From Burkholderiales bacterium (lineage in GTDB: Bacteria; Pseudomonadota; Gammaproteobacteria; Burkholderiales; Nitrosomonadaceae), in assembly GCA_024235735.1 (NCBI GenBank), contig JACKLU010000003.1, positions 62,001 through 126,000 of the forward strand: DNA of 64,000 nucleotides. The letters are read 5' to 3'. Each line of letters starts with the position of its first letter. Positions within the stretch are counted from its first letter, which is position 1. This document shows, in pieces, positions 44,113 to 53,050 of this stretch. The notes under the pieces are model-generated. The model was not told the DNA's origin. It saw only the letters and a program-made list of their open reading frames with translations, and searched no databases. Made by a program: the position numbers and the translations under genes.

Positions 44113-45363
44113 ATGTATCAACATATAATAATACCGCAGGACGGTGAAAAAATTATCGTAAACCAGGACTTGACGCTAAAAGTGCCTGATCACCCCATCA
44201 TTCCCTTTATAGAAGGTGATGGCATCGGTGTTGATATCACGCCGGTCATGCAGAACGTGGTGAATGCGGCTGTATCCAAAGCCTACGACAAACAGCGCGG
44301 AATCGCCTGGATGGAAATATACGCGGGCGAAAAATCGACGCGCGTTTACGGCAAGGATGTCTGGTTGCCCGATGAAACATTGACTGCGGCGAAAGAATTT
44401 GTCGTATCCATTAAAGGTCCGCTGACCACGCCCGTCGGCGGCGGAATCCGCTCCATCAACGTGGCATTGCGCCAGGAACTGGATCTCTACGTCTGTCTGC
44501 GTCCGGTGCGCTATTTTCAAGGCGTGCCCAGTCCGCTGAAAAATCCTGAAAAAACAGATATGGTCATTTTCCGTGAAAATTCGGAGGATATCTATGCAGG
44601 CGTCGAATGGGAAGCAGGTTCGCCCGAATCCAGGAAGGTTATCGATTTTCTCATGAAAGAAATGGGCGTCAAAAAAATTCGCTTTCCTGAAACTTCCGGC
44701 ATCGGTATCAAGCCGATTTCCAGGGAGGGTACGGAACGCCTCGTTCGCAAAGCGATCCAATACGCCATTGACAACAGACAGAAAAGCGTAACCCTGGTGC
44801 ATAAAGGCAATATCATGAAATTTACCGAAGGCGCTTTTAAAAACTGGGGTTATGCGCTCGCTGCCAGCGAATTCGGCGCAACTTTGCTGGATAACGGGCC
44901 ATGGATGAAACTGCCGGAAGACAAAGGCGGCATTATCATCAAGGATGTGATCGCCGATGCGTTTTTGCAGCAAATCCTGCTACGTCCGGAAGAGTACGAT
45001 GTCGTCACTACGATGAATTTGAACGGAGATTATATTTCTGACGCTTTGGCTGCGCAGGTTGGCGGCATTGGTATAGCTCCCGGGGCCAATTTGAGTGATT
45101 CTGTCGCCATTTTCGAAGCCACGCATGGCACTGCACCCAAATATGCCGGTAAGGATCAGGTCAATCCGGGCTCGATTATCCTGTCCGCGGAGATGATGCT
45201 GCGGCATTTAGGCTGGACGGAAGCAGCGGACATGATTATCCGCGCCATGGAAAAAACGATTCAGGATAAAATCGTCACTTATGATTTCGCCCGTTTAATG
45301 CCGGACGCGCAGAAAGTATCGTGTTCCGGATTTGGCGAAGCTTTGATTGCCCGGATGCGTTAA
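44113..45363 (+). CDS. icd: NADP-dependent isocitrate dehydrogenase
   Basis: TCA-cycle enzyme, isocitrate to 2-oxoglutarate with NADPH. 416 residues, of the E. coli Icd type. The phosphorylatable/substrate Ser is in GGGIRSINVALRQ; other family segments are FIEGDGIGVDITP, FRENSEDIYAGVEW, GNIMKFTEGAFKNWGY, and the coenzyme loop ATHGTAPKYAGKDQVNPGS. A GGGAGG ribosome-binding site precedes the ATG. It stands alone between two repeat elements upstream and a hairpin downstream. Confidence 0.95.
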   Translation: MYQHIIIPQDGEKIIVNQDLTLKVPDHPIIPFIEGDGIGVDITPVMQNVVNAAVSKAYDKQRGIAWMEIYAGEKSTRVYGKDVWLPDETLTAAKEFVVSIKGPLTTPVGGGIRSINVALRQELDLYVCLRPVRYFQGVPSPLKNPEKTDMVIFRENSEDIYAGVEWEAGSPESRKVIDFLMKEMGVKKIRFPETSGIGIKPISREGTERLVRKAIQYAIDNRQKSVTLVHKGNIMKFTEGAFKNWGYALAASEFGATLLDNGPWMKLPEDKGGIIIKDVIADAFLQQILLRPEEYDVVTTMNLNGDYISDALAAQVGGIGIAPGANLSDSVAIFEATHGTAPKYAGKDQVNPGSIILSAEMMLRHLGWTEAADMIIRAMEKTIQDKIVTYDFARLMPDAQKVSCSGFGEALIARMR

Positions 45364-45476
45364 GACAAAAGCTGTCAGCATGATCTGCGGCATAAAATGG
45401 ACTTATGCCGTAAAATCGAGAAGCCTACCTATCAAACCGATGGAATCGCTCGAATTATTGAAGCTGTCTCTGGATG

Positions 45477-45513
45477 CTTTCATTCCCCGCTCAATTAGAG
45501 CGGGGAATGAAAG
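45477..45513. terminator. 16-bp perfect stem hairpin between icd and the cold-shock gene
   Basis: CTTTCATTCCCCGCTC pairs perfectly with GAGCGGGGAATGAAAG around the loop AATTA, between two convergent genes. There is no T-tract on either side, so it may be a rho-assisted terminator, an mRNA 3'-end stabiliser, or a remnant of an element. Confidence 0.5.
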
Positions 45514-45603
45514 TGTCATACCTGGAGTTTCAACGGAAGATCTGGCAATGCTGCCGCATTTCTTGCCAGCTTTTCCTGATTAAAAAACGGATATAGTCTG
45601 TGG

Positions 45604-45807
45604 TTAAGCGGACTGAATGTTTGAGGCTTGTTTTCCCTTAGGACCCTGAGTTACGTCAAAGCTGACCTTCTGACCCTCTTTAAGAGTTTTAAACCCGGAC
45701 ATATTGATTGCAGAAAAGTGCGCGAATAAGTCCTCGCTGCCATCATCGGGTGTAATAAAACCAAAACCTTTCGCATCGTTAAACCATTTTACTGTACCTG
45801 TTGCCAT
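45604..45807 (-). CDS. cold-shock protein, CspA family
   Basis: A 67-residue single cold-shock domain, an RNA chaperone or antiterminator. RNP1 is KGFGFI and RNP2 is LFAHFS, both intact. TAGGAAG precedes the ATG as ribosome-binding site. The roughly 295-base gap to clpS gives room for the long 5' leader usual in csp genes, but no conserved cold-box was verified. Confidence 0.93.
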   Translation of the reverse strand: MATGTVKWFNDAKGFGFITPDDGSEDLFAHFSAINMSGFKTLKEGQKVSFDVTQGPKGKQASNIQSA

Positions 45808-46103
45808 TTCTACTTCCTATAATTTAAAACTGGGCCGGACACCCTGATACTATTTGAATTTCAAGGACACAAACGGCTAACCATGGTACCGCAGAGAACT
45901 TGAAGCCAAACGCCAGATGAAGTTTTACGCAAATCCAGCGTCAAAGTCAAGCTGCTACTATATGATTCGCAAATAATTACAAAAAAATTGTTGGATTTTT
46001 ATGATTAATACACTTGAAAAAATTGTCGTAATCGTCAACTATGTCAGAACTGTTTTGATTTAAAAATATTGGCTATTTTACTTTTACTGACTAAAATTGT
46101 TGG

Positions 46104-46421
46104 ATGCGTAATATGGCGGAAAAGGATTCAGATACCGTTATTCTTATCAATGAAAAGAGCGAACTGAAAGTACCTCCATTGTATAAAATACTCCTGTTAA
46201 ACGATGATTTTACTCCCATGGATTTTGTGGTCGACGTATTAAAAATATTTTTTTCAATGAACCAGGAGCAGGCTATTCAGGTCATGTTAAAAGTTCATAC
46301 CGAAGGTGCTGCTGTTTGCGGCGTTTATCCCAGCGATATTGCCAGCACAAAAGTTCATCAAGTTGTTGAATTTGCTAGAAGCAATCAGCATCCACTCAGA
46401 TGCGTCATGGAGGAAAATTAA
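46104..46421 (+). CDS. clpS: ATP-dependent Clp protease adaptor ClpS
   Basis: A 105-residue N-degron adaptor that delivers substrates to ClpAP. The core YKILLLNDDFTPMDFVVDVL and the ligand-pocket region with VHTEGAAVCGVYP are intact. The start may be 46104 or the ATG three codons later (46113). It overlaps nothing but is one base short of the clpA start (46423), so the two genes form one operon. Confidence 0.92.
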   Translation: MRNMAEKDSDTVILINEKSELKVPPLYKILLLNDDFTPMDFVVDVLKIFFSMNQEQAIQVMLKVHTEGAAVCGVYPSDIASTKVHQVVEFARSNQHPLRCVMEEN

Positions 46422-46422
46422 A

Positions 46423-48693
46423 ATGATTGCTCCGGATTTGGAAGTAAGCCTGCACATGGCCTTTGTTGAGTCCAGACAGAAACGCCACGAATTTATTACG
46501 GTTGAGCACCTGTTGCTGGCCATGCTCGACAATGCCAGCGCTGCGGAAGTGCTCAACGCTTGCCTGGTAGATCTGGAAGATTTACGCGCGACGCTGTTGG
46601 ACCATATTTCCCGTCATACACCGATTATCAGTAATGATTCCGAAGTCGATACACAGCCAACATTGGGGTTTCAACGCGTCATTCAACGCGCTATTCTGCA
46701 TGTGCAATCATCGGGTAAAAAAGAAGTAACCGGTGCAAATATTCTGGTGGCCATCTTCGGCGAGAAAGATTCACATGCCGTTTATTTCCTTCAACAAAAG
46801 GGAGTAACGCGGCTAGATGTCGTGAATTACATTTCACACAATATCCGCAAGGTGTCACCGGATAATGAAATTAAACCCAATACTGATAACGAACAGGAAC
46901 AGGGCCAGCAGGAACAAGGTTCGACAGGCAGCAACACGCTGGAAAACTATACCGTCAATCTCAATGTGCTTGCATTAACAAATAAAATTGATCCCTTGAT
47001 CGGACGCGAAGAAGAAATTGAACGGGTCATTCAGACATTATGCCGCAGACGGAAAAACAATCCGCTGCTGGTCGGTGAAGCCGGTGTCGGTAAAACAGCC
47101 ATTGCTGAGGGTCTTGCGAAACGCATTGTTGACGGTCAGGTACCGGACATTCTTTTAAATCACCAGGTTTATGCCCTGGATATGGGTGCGCTGCTGGCTG
47201 GTACAAAATACCGCGGTGATTTTGAACAGCGTTTGAAAGCAGTGCTCAAGCAGTTAACAGACAGTCACGAAACAATCCTGTTTATCGATGAAATACACAC
47301 GCTGATCGGTGCAGGCGCGGCCTCCGGCGGCGTGCTGGACGCATCGAATCTGCTGAAACCGGTGTTGAGTTCCGGGCAATTGCGCTGCATCGGCGCAACA
47401 ACCTATGCCGAATACCGCGGCATCTTTGAAAAAGATCACGCGCTGTCGAGACGATTCCAGCAGATCGATGTACAAGAGCCCAGTGTGAACGAAACGGTAG
47501 CTATCCTGCAGGGGTTGAAATCACGTTACGAAGCACATCACAAAGTCAAATACACAGTGGCCGCACTGCATTCCGCCGCTGAACTGGCCGACCGTTTTAT
47601 TAACGACAGGCATCTACCCGACAAAGCAATTGACGTAATTGACGAGGCAGGTGCCGCTCAACGCATCTTACCGAAATCCAGGAAACGGAAAATAATCGGC
47701 AAGACAGAAATTGAAACCATCGTCGCCAAAATTGCCCGCATTCCACCACAAAATATCACGAGCAACGACAGAAACCGCTTGAAAACACTGGAACGCGATA
47801 TGAAAGCTGTGGTATTCGGACAGGACAAGGCCATCGACGCCTTATGCGCGGCGATCAAAATGTCAAGAAGCGGACTGGGAAATCCGCGCAAACCCGTAGG
47901 ATCGTTCCTGTTTTCCGGCCCTACCGGGGTTGGCAAGACAGAAGTCGCTCGGCAGCTTGCTTACGCGCTCGGTGTTCAGCTGCATCGCTTCGATATGTCT
48001 GAATACATGGAACGACATGCAGTTTCCCGCCTCATCGGCGCGCCGCCCGGTTATGTCGGCTTTGATCAGGGCGGATTGTTGACGGAAACGATTGTCAAAC
48101 ATCCTTATTCTGTATTGCTGCTGGATGAAATTGAAAAAGCACATACCGATATTTTCAATATCCTGCTGCAAGTTATGGACTACGGCACACTAACGGATAA
48201 CAATGGACGTAAAGCCGATTTCCGCAATGTCATCATCATCATGACGACCAACGCAGGCGCCGATTCATTGACAAAATCGACCATCGGCTTTACCAAATCG
48301 AATCAGGCCGGTGATGAAATGGGGGATATCAAACGCCTGTTCACACCAGAATTCAGAAATCGTCTTGATGCGATCATTTCGTTCTCCATGCTCAACGAAG
48401 AAATCATTCTGCGCGTCACCGACAAGTTCCTGATGCAGCTTGAAGCACAGTTACAGGAAAGAAAAGTAGAAGCAGTTTTCACTGAGAAATTACGCAGATA
48501 TCTGGCCAAAAACGGCTTTGATCCGCTGATGGGTGCGCGCCCTATGGAACGCCTGATCCAGGATACCATTCGCCGTGCGCTGGCTGACGAGCTTTTATTT
48601 GGTCGTTTGGCAAACGGCGGCAAAGTAACTGTCGATATCGACGAGCACGATAAAATACTGCTCAATTACGAAGAAGAAGTCGCACTCACTTGA
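46423..48693 (+). CDS. clpA: ATP-dependent Clp protease ATP-binding subunit ClpA
   Basis: A 756-residue AAA+ unfoldase partner of ClpP (clpP itself is not in this window). Clp_N repeats at about 1-145; first AAA module with GEAGVGKT and LFIDEIHTLIGAG; second with GPTGVGKT and LLLDEIEKAH. The IGF-type ClpP-binding tripeptide is in STIGFTKS. The ATG at 46423 follows GGAGG in the end of clpS and gives the family start MIAPDLEVSL; a longer upstream frame would overlap clpS. Confidence 0.94.
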   Translation: MIAPDLEVSLHMAFVESRQKRHEFITVEHLLLAMLDNASAAEVLNACLVDLEDLRATLLDHISRHTPIISNDSEVDTQPTLGFQRVIQRAILHVQSSGKKEVTGANILVAIFGEKDSHAVYFLQQKGVTRLDVVNYISHNIRKVSPDNEIKPNTDNEQEQGQQEQGSTGSNTLENYTVNLNVLALTNKIDPLIGREEEIERVIQTLCRRRKNNPLLVGEAGVGKTAIAEGLAKRIVDGQVPDILLNHQVYALDMGALLAGTKYRGDFEQRLKAVLKQLTDSHETILFIDEIHTLIGAGAASGGVLDASNLLKPVLSSGQLRCIGATTYAEYRGIFEKDHALSRRFQQIDVQEPSVNETVAILQGLKSRYEAHHKVKYTVAALHSAAELADRFINDRHLPDKAIDVIDEAGAAQRILPKSRKRKIIGKTEIETIVAKIARIPPQNITSNDRNRLKTLERDMKAVVFGQDKAIDALCAAIKMSRSGLGNPRKPVGSFLFSGPTGVGKTEVARQLAYALGVQLHRFDMSEYMERHAVSRLIGAPPGYVGFDQGGLLTETIVKHPYSVLLLDEIEKAHTDIFNILLQVMDYGTLTDNNGRKADFRNVIIIMTTNAGADSLTKSTIGFTKSNQAGDEMGDIKRLFTPEFRNRLDAIISFSMLNEEIILRVTDKFLMQLEAQLQERKVEAVFTEKLRRYLAKNGFDPLMGARPMERLIQDTIRRALADELLFGRLANGGKVTVDIDEHDKILLNYEEEVALT

Positions 48694-49079
48694 CAGACTG
48701 TTAAATTAGCAGCATCAAACAGCAGCTGCCGAGCACAGTTACATTCATGACAATCGCATTGCATTGATAAGCGCCGTACGCCGATACTGTATCACTTCAA
48801 TAAAGTTGCCGGAAAATCACCACCTGACCGGAAATTCATTGATAATCAGCACGCTTTTCCCGAAACAACAATATAACTAATTATTCAGAATCAACAATAT
48901 GAACAATATTCGGCCAGGATAATTTTGGACCGGACACAACAACAATCCAGCCGCTCACACCCCTCTATATCATTACATTGCGCTGATTCACATCGAAATT
49001 CATAGATGCTTTATGCAGGATTATTAATGGTAATATATACAGTTTCTTGGTTTCTAAATTTTAAAGGTCTGATAACACC
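48694..49079. other. intergenic region between clpA and glyA
   Basis: About 390 bases with no gene. I looked for a glycine riboswitch ahead of glyA and saw no matching conserved stems. AAAGG lies 13 bases upstream of the glyA ATG as a weak ribosome-binding site. Confidence 0.5.
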
Positions 49080-50327
49080 ATGTTTGCGCAAAATCACACG
49101 ATAGATAATGTTGATCCCGATTTGTGGCAAGCCATGAAAGGCGAGCTGCAACGCCAGGAAGAATACATTGAGCTCATCGCATCCGAAAATTATGCCAGTC
49201 CTGCGGTCATGCAGGCGCAAGGCTCAGTACTTACCAACAAGTACGCCGAGGGTTATCCCGGCAAACGCTATTATGGCGGCTGTAATTTTGTCGACACCGT
49301 GGAACAACTTGCGATTGATCGCCTGAAATCACTGTTCAACGCTGAATATGTCAACGTGCAGCCGCACTCCGGCTCACAGGCCAATGCCGCCGTCTATCTT
49401 TCCGTCCTGAAACCGGGCGACACTTTGCTCGGTATGTCTCTCGCACATGGCGGACATTTGACGCATGGCGCGACAGTGAGCATGAGCGGCAAGATCTTTA
49501 ATTCGGTTTCCTACGGACTGCATCCTGAAACCGAAGAACTGGACTACGATCAGGTCGAAAAGCTGGCGCATGAACATAAACCCAAAATGATTGTTGCCGG
49601 TGCATCAGCCTATGCGCGCATCATTGACTGGAAACGTTTCCGTAAAATCGCCGATTCAGTCGGTGCCTATCTGTTTGTCGACATGGCGCATTATGCAGGT
49701 CTGATTGCCGCGGGCTTTTATCCGAATCCGGTCGGCATCGCCGATTTTGTAACCAGCACGACACACAAAACCCTGCGCGGCCCCCGTGGCGGCATCATCA
49801 TGGCCAAACCCGAGCATGAGAAAGCACTGAATTCAGCCATCTTCCCGCAAACCCAGGGCGGCCCGTTGATGCATGTCATCGCCGCAAAAGCCGTCGCCTT
49901 TAAGGAAGCGTCAACCAGCGAATTCAAAAAATATCAGGAACAGGTGATTGAAAACGCGCGGGTCATGGCAAAAGTGCTGCAACAGCGCAGACTGCGCATC
50001 GTATCCGGCAAAACCGACTGCCATATGTTTCTTGTCGATCTGCAGGCGATCAACCTGACCGGAAAGGCCGCTGAAGCCGCGCTGGAACATGCGCATATCA
50101 CCGTGAATAAAAACGCCATTCCGAACGATCCGCAAAAACCGTTTGTTACCAGCGGCATCCGCATCGGCTCTCCGGCGATGACGACACGCGGCTTTAAAGA
50201 ACTTGAAGCCGAACGGCTCGCGAACATGATTGCCGATGTACTCGAAGCGCCGGAAGATCCGTCCGTCATTTCGCGTATCGCCGACGAAGCGAAAGCATTG
50301 TGCAAAAAATTCCCGGTGTACGGATAA
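49080..50327 (+). CDS. glyA: serine hydroxymethyltransferase
   Basis: PLP enzyme that interconverts serine and glycine with tetrahydrofolate and supplies one-carbon units. 415 residues. The PLP-binding lysine is in STTHKTLRGPRGG; other family blocks are LIASENYASPAV, NVQPHSGSQANAAVY and GVDMAHYAGL-like VDMAHYAGLIAAG. It is followed 60 bases later by nrdR, a common gene order in proteobacteria (glyA-nrdR-ribD). Confidence 0.95.
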   Translation: MFAQNHTIDNVDPDLWQAMKGELQRQEEYIELIASENYASPAVMQAQGSVLTNKYAEGYPGKRYYGGCNFVDTVEQLAIDRLKSLFNAEYVNVQPHSGSQANAAVYLSVLKPGDTLLGMSLAHGGHLTHGATVSMSGKIFNSVSYGLHPETEELDYDQVEKLAHEHKPKMIVAGASAYARIIDWKRFRKIADSVGAYLFVDMAHYAGLIAAGFYPNPVGIADFVTSTTHKTLRGPRGGIIMAKPEHEKALNSAIFPQTQGGPLMHVIAAKAVAFKEASTSEFKKYQEQVIENARVMAKVLQQRRLRIVSGKTDCHMFLVDLQAINLTGKAAEAALEHAHITVNKNAIPNDPQKPFVTSGIRIGSPAMTTRGFKELEAERLANMIADVLEAPEDPSVISRIADEAKALCKKFPVYG

Positions 50328-50387
50328 GCGGCATATCCATGCTTTCATCCGGTTAAATACACTGACACCCACGCGCGGCCATCGCCC

Positions 50388-50912
50388 ATGAAATGTCCAT
50401 TCTGTAATGCAGACGATACCAATGTCATCGACTCGCGCGTGAGTGAAGAAGGCAACCGGATACGCCGCAGACGGCGCTGCCCGTCGTGTGACAAACGTTT
50501 TACAACCTATGAAACCGTCGAACTCCGGCTGCCCCAGGTCGTCAAGCATGATGGCACGCGCGCCGAGTTTGACCGCAACAAACTGCTGACCGGGTTTAAA
50601 CGCGCACTGCATAAACGCCCGGTATCAGCGGATGCTGTCGAAGCCGCGATAGACCGTATCATGCAACACCTGCTCAGCCTCGGAGAACGGGAAGTCTCTT
50701 CGCGTAGCATCGGAGAAAGCGTGATGAACGAACTGTACAAGCTCGATAAAGTGGCCTACATCCGTTTTGCCTCTGTTTATAAAAGCTTTCAGGATGTCGA
50801 TGATTTCCGCGACGCGATCCGCGAAGTCAATGAAGTTAACGCAACCAGCAAGACGCAGACCGGCACGGAAACGGACAAATCAAGCACACCACCACCTGCA
50901 AAAGACCAGTAA
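50388..50912 (+). CDS. nrdR: transcriptional repressor NrdR
   Basis: Nucleotide-sensing repressor of ribonucleotide reductase genes. 174 residues: zinc ribbon with CPFC (3-6) and CPSC (31-34), then an ATP-cone domain (about 49-139) beginning VVKHDGTRAEFDRNKL. The C-terminal 30 residues are Thr/Pro/Lys-rich and probably disordered. The stop codon TAA coincides with the first bases of a class B element, so the element end may have created the present stop. Confidence 0.93.
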   Translation: MKCPFCNADDTNVIDSRVSEEGNRIRRRRRCPSCDKRFTTYETVELRLPQVVKHDGTRAEFDRNKLLTGFKRALHKRPVSADAVEAAIDRIMQHLLSLGEREVSSRSIGESVMNELYKLDKVAYIRFASVYKSFQDVDDFRDAIREVNEVNATSKTQTGTETDKSSTPPPAKDQ

Positions 50913-51026
50913 CAGGTTGTTGAAAAATGTGATCGAAGCAGCCCGGCATGTGTGATAAATGAGCATTTTGAGCCTGTCTCTAACGCCGCAGCGGCAACGC
51001 GGGTAGTTTTTTCAACATCCTGTTAA
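50911..51026 (+). repeat. class B inverted-repeat element, copy 2 (116 bp)
   Basis: Begins TAACAGGTTGTTGAAAAATG and ends TTTTTTCAACATCCTGTTAA. It carries AAATGAGCATTTTGAGCCTG and ACGCCGCAGCGGCAACGC as in copy 1 (27061-27208) but lacks the CGGAGTTTA part. It fills the nrdR-ribD gap, overlapping the nrdR stop and ending 14 bases before the ribD ATG. Confidence 0.8.
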
Positions 51027-51040
51027 ACCACCTCATCTCC

Positions 51041-52129
51041 ATGTTTACGCCGTCTGATCATGCCTTCATGTCCAAAGCCCTGCAACTGGCGAAAAAAGGG
51101 CTCTACACCACGACACCCAATCCACGCGTTGGTTGCGTGATTACACGGAATAACGAAATAGTCGGTAGCGGCTGGCATGAAAAAGCCGGACAACCGCACG
51201 CGGAAATCAACGCACTCACCATGGCCGGTGCAACGGCGCAGGGCGCAACCGCCTATATTACGCTGGAGCCATGCAGCCATCACGGCCGCACGCCACCCTG
51301 CGCGGATGCGCTGATTCGAGCAGGCATCGCCCGCGCCGTCATCGCCATGCAAGACCCAAACCCACAGGTGCAAGGCGGTGGAATTGCCGCATTGAAACAG
51401 GCCGGCATAGCCGTGCAGAGCGGATTGATGCAGGATTCGGCTGCAGCATTAAACGCCGGTTTCATCAAACGCATGCAACAGAAAAAACCATGGGTACGTG
51501 TGAAAATGGCCATCAGCCTGGACGGCAAAACCGCGCTGAACAATGGCCAGAGCCAATGGATCACCGGCGAAGCCGCACGCCGCGACGGCCACCACTGGCG
51601 CGCGCGTTCCTGCGCCATCATGACCGGCATCGGCACCATCCGCGCCGATAATCCACACCTGACCGTGCGCCACGTTCCCACACCACGACAACCCAGAAAA
51701 ATTATCATCGACAACCACCTGGCCATCCCCATTGACGCTGATATCTTGAAAGAAGGCGATACCTGTATTTTTACCGCCTCAGCCGGCAATACCGCAAAAA
51801 TCGCCCGACTGGAGAGAATGGGCATACATGTGATTCCAACCGAGCGAACCGGTCAGGAGCAAGTCAATCTGACCAGCGTCATGACCACGCTGGCGCAACT
51901 GGAATGCAACGAAATCCTCGTCGAGGCAGGTAGTGCGCTCAGCGGCGCACTGATCCGCTCTGGAGTCATCGATGAGCTGATCGTCTACATGGCGCCCAGC
52001 CTGCTCGGCGGTAGCGCCAGAGATATGTTCCAATGGCCCGAATTCACCAGTCTGGAACAGAAAATCGCGCTCCGGATAATGGATATGCGGATGATTGGAA
52101 GGGATATTCGGATTATTGCACGCTTGTGA
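51041..52129 (+). CDS. ribD: bifunctional diaminohydroxyphosphoribosylaminopyrimidine deaminase / 5-amino-6-(5-phosphoribosylamino)uracil reductase
   Basis: Second and third steps of riboflavin synthesis. 362 residues: N-terminal zinc deaminase (about 5-145) with HAEINAL and PCSHHGRTPPCADALI, then the NADPH reductase (about 148-360) with MAISLDGKTA and LVEAGSALSGALI. No FMN riboswitch is seen upstream; a class B element occupies that gap. The gene follows glyA-nrdR. Confidence 0.94.
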   Translation: MFTPSDHAFMSKALQLAKKGLYTTTPNPRVGCVITRNNEIVGSGWHEKAGQPHAEINALTMAGATAQGATAYITLEPCSHHGRTPPCADALIRAGIARAVIAMQDPNPQVQGGGIAALKQAGIAVQSGLMQDSAAALNAGFIKRMQQKKPWVRVKMAISLDGKTALNNGQSQWITGEAARRDGHHWRARSCAIMTGIGTIRADNPHLTVRHVPTPRQPRKIIIDNHLAIPIDADILKEGDTCIFTASAGNTAKIARLERMGIHVIPTERTGQEQVNLTSVMTTLAQLECNEILVEAGSALSGALIRSGVIDELIVYMAPSLLGGSARDMFQWPEFTSLEQKIALRIMDMRMIGRDIRIIARL

Positions 52130-52282
52130 TTAGCGTCTGATCTGTGAATTTAGACAGTGACTGTTCTTGAATTATATTTAGTGAGCAAGTTGTCATTTGC
52201 TCATATTTTATTTGTTATTAATGTTTAGTTATAAAGTAGTAATTTACGATCACTTTATTTTATGCAACATTAATAGGGAGAT

Positions 52283-52304
52283 TAATACACTACATTGTGT
52301 ATTA
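52283..52304. promoter_or_regulatory. inverted repeat upstream of the vWA-PP2C-kinase operon, candidate operator
   Basis: TAATACAC at 52283-52290 and GTGTATTA at 52297-52304 are a perfect 8-base inverted repeat with a six-base spacer. It lies about 87 bases before the first ATG of the triad, in a very AT-rich 260-base gap. The likely binding protein is not encoded in the operon. Confidence 0.45.
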
Positions 52305-52390
52305 GAATTAAAAATTGTAGGCAAGTCTCGATGTTTAATTTTTAATCACAGCGAATGAGCAATACACAACCATAAAGTGGGGAAATTGTA

Positions 52391-53050
52391 ATGACTGAAC
52401 AAATATCTTTCGGCACCACCGAATTTGCAGACAACCCAGAACCACGCTGCCCATGCCTACTGCTGCTGGATGTGTCCGGCTCGATGCAAGGGCAACCGAT
52501 AGCCGAGCTGAATGCCGGTTTGACCACCTTTAAAGACGAACTGGCAGCAGACGCCTTGGCCATGAAGCGGGTGGAAGTCGGAATTGTCACCTTCGGGCCT
52601 GTGCAGATTGCCTTGCCCTTTCAAGGGGCAGCGTCGTTTTACCCTCCAACGTTGATGGCGCAAGGTGATACCCCGATGGGCAGCGCAATCAAGCAAGGGT
52701 TGGATATAGTTCGCCAACGCAAAGACGAATACAAAGCCAATGGAATTTCCTACTACCGCCCGTGGGTGTTCCTCATTACCGATGGCGGGCCGACCGATGA
52801 ATGGCAATCGGCTGCCGCCGCCGTGCGTGAAGGCGAAGCCTCCAAGTCGTTCGCCTTCTTCGCGATTGGGGTCCAAGGCGCCAACATGGATACCTTGCAA
52901 CAAATCAGCGTGCGGGAACCGTTGCGGCTGGAAGGCTTGCGGTTCCGGGATCTGTTTAGTTGGTTGTCGAGTTCCTTGCGCTCAGTATCGCGGTCGACAC
53001 CGGGCACGGAAGTGCCGTTGCAGCCGCCGCAAGGGTGGGCTTCTGTGTGA
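52391..53050 (+). CDS. von Willebrand factor A domain protein, TerY-like
   Basis: A 219-residue cytoplasmic vWA protein. The MIDAS metal site is intact: LLLDVSGSM (D27-x-S-x-S), the Thr in QGDTPMGSAI, and Asp in LITDGGPTDEW. This is the first gene of a three-gene set with a PP2C phosphatase and a membrane kinase, as in TerY-P type systems associated with stress or defence. A GGGG ribosome-binding site precedes the ATG. The stop overlaps the GTG start of the phosphatase gene (GTGA). Codon use differs from neighbouring core genes. Confidence 0.85.
   Translation: MTEQISFGTTEFADNPEPRCPCLLLLDVSGSMQGQPIAELNAGLTTFKDELAADALAMKRVEVGIVTFGPVQIALPFQGAASFYPPTLMAQGDTPMGSAIKQGLDIVRQRKDEYKANGISYYRPWVFLITDGGPTDEWQSAAAAVREGEASKSFAFFAIGVQGANMDTLQQISVREPLRLEGLRFRDLFSWLSSSLRSVSRSTPGTEVPLQPPQGWASV

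Noticed and set aside
45347..45583. 78-codon frame after icd
   Set aside because: It overlaps the icd end and includes the 16-bp hairpin; no conserved features.
46306..46422. Upstream extension of clpA overlapping clpS
   Set aside because: The family start is MIAPDLEVSL at 46423, with a strong GGAGG just upstream.
48694..49079. Glycine riboswitch ahead of glyA
   Set aside because: No conserved aptamer stems or cores were found in the gap.
50911..51040. FMN riboswitch ahead of ribD
   Set aside because: The gap is filled by a class B repeat element and leaves no room for the aptamer.
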